Of a DNA stretch of 23,294 nt, positions 23,166 through 23,294 are shown piece by piece. The DNA comes from JACKOB01 sp024234575 (GTDB lineage Bacteria; Pseudomonadota; Gammaproteobacteria; Pseudomonadales; Oleiphilaceae). The position numbers and the translations under genes are program-made. The stretch spans positions 1 to 23,294 of the forward strand of contig JBPJFZ010000024.1 in the NCBI GenBank assembly GCA_051208035.1, given 5' to 3'. How positions within the stretch are numbered: the first letter of the stretch is position 1; every line of letters starts with the position of its first letter. Below the pieces are notes generated by a model. It saw only the letters and a list, made by a program, of their open reading frames with translations, did not search any database and had not been told where the DNA came from.

Positions 23166-23294
23166 GGGACCCTGTAACAGATTCTGTGTAACTGCCATTT
23201 AGTTAATGTGCTTTTCGAGGCGTTCCTCGAACTCGATAATAAAACGACTCATCGCCTGACGCCAGTTTTGAATGGGCATCGTCCATTTTTTGCT
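23166..23294 (-). mobile_element. IS256-family insertion sequence end (rest outside window)
   Basis: Contains the last codons of an IS256-type transposase and a terminal region read inward from about 23166 as GGGACCCTGTAACAG, then ATTCTGTGTAACTGCC. The GTGTAACTGCC part is typical of IS256-family inverted repeats. The exact outer base is uncertain by a few bp. It lies against the 5' end of the HEAT-like gene. Confidence 0.75.
23204..23294 (-). CDS. IS256 family transposase, C-terminal end only
   Basis: Only about 30 codons are in the window. The frame reads KKWTMPIQNWRQAMSRF, then IIEFEERLEKHIN and TAA. KWTMPIxNWxxAxxxFxIxFExR is the characteristic C-terminus of IS256/Mutator-type transposases. 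Whether the rest is intact cannot be seen. Confidence 0.85.

Overview
The window looks like a chromosomal stretch of a motile, polarly flagellated marine-type gammaproteobacterium. The basis is the flagellin with its sigma-54 type promoter, the pseudaminic-acid/Maf flagellin glycosylation genes, two c-di-GMP enzymes and an ArsS-type radical SAM cassette. The genus cannot be fixed from what is seen. IS elements mark both ends (IS66 on the left, IS256-type on the right), and each appears to have cut into a host gene.

Layout, left to right. (1) 1-1456: the right part of an IS66-family element, with the tnpC 3' part and a small downstream ORF. (2) 1453-4083, minus: a secreted subtilisin-like protease with 57-residue calcium-loop repeats. 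It is cut in mid-repeat at the IS66 end. (3) 4299-8628, minus: maf, pseB and pseC, which make and transfer pseudaminic-acid-type sugars to flagellin. (4) 8629-9167: a divergent regulatory region holding an orphan terminator hairpin, a TTGACA palindrome, a sigma-54 promoter and a structured flagellin leader. (5) 9168-11258, plus: a large flagellin whose exposed central region is an exact-period 200-residue duplication. (6) 11370-13319, plus: a TPR-methyltransferase fusion protein. (7) 13372-15798, minus: arsS and two glycosyltransferases of the 'arsenosugar' families (TIGR04283, TIGR04282). (8) 16071-17282, plus: a REC-EAL c-di-GMP phosphodiesterase. (9) 17294-18414, minus: a rhodanese and a DsbA-fold protein. 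(10) 18516-20414, minus: a membrane-bound sensor-PAS-GGDEF diguanylate cyclase. (11) 20630-20706: tRNA-Arg(CCU) with a clear promoter. (12) 20707-23294: an accessory zone with integrase-arm-like direct repeats, a decayed REP-associated transposase relic, an Rpn-family nuclease with an internal 21-bp minisatellite, two tandem paralogous HEAT-like genes and an IS256-type end.

How the genes fit together: regions 3-6 read as a flagellar filament decoration island. PseB and PseC make the first intermediates of CMP-pseudaminic acid, Maf attaches the sugar to flagellin, and the TPR-methyltransferase just downstream of flagellin is a candidate filament or glycan modifier (inference). The REC-EAL and GGDEF proteins could tune motility through c-di-GMP (inference). 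No single wholly new system can be proven by reading. The best leads are the TPR-methyltransferase, the duplicated flagellin domain with its structured leader, the arsM-less ArsS cassette and the tandem HEAT pair.
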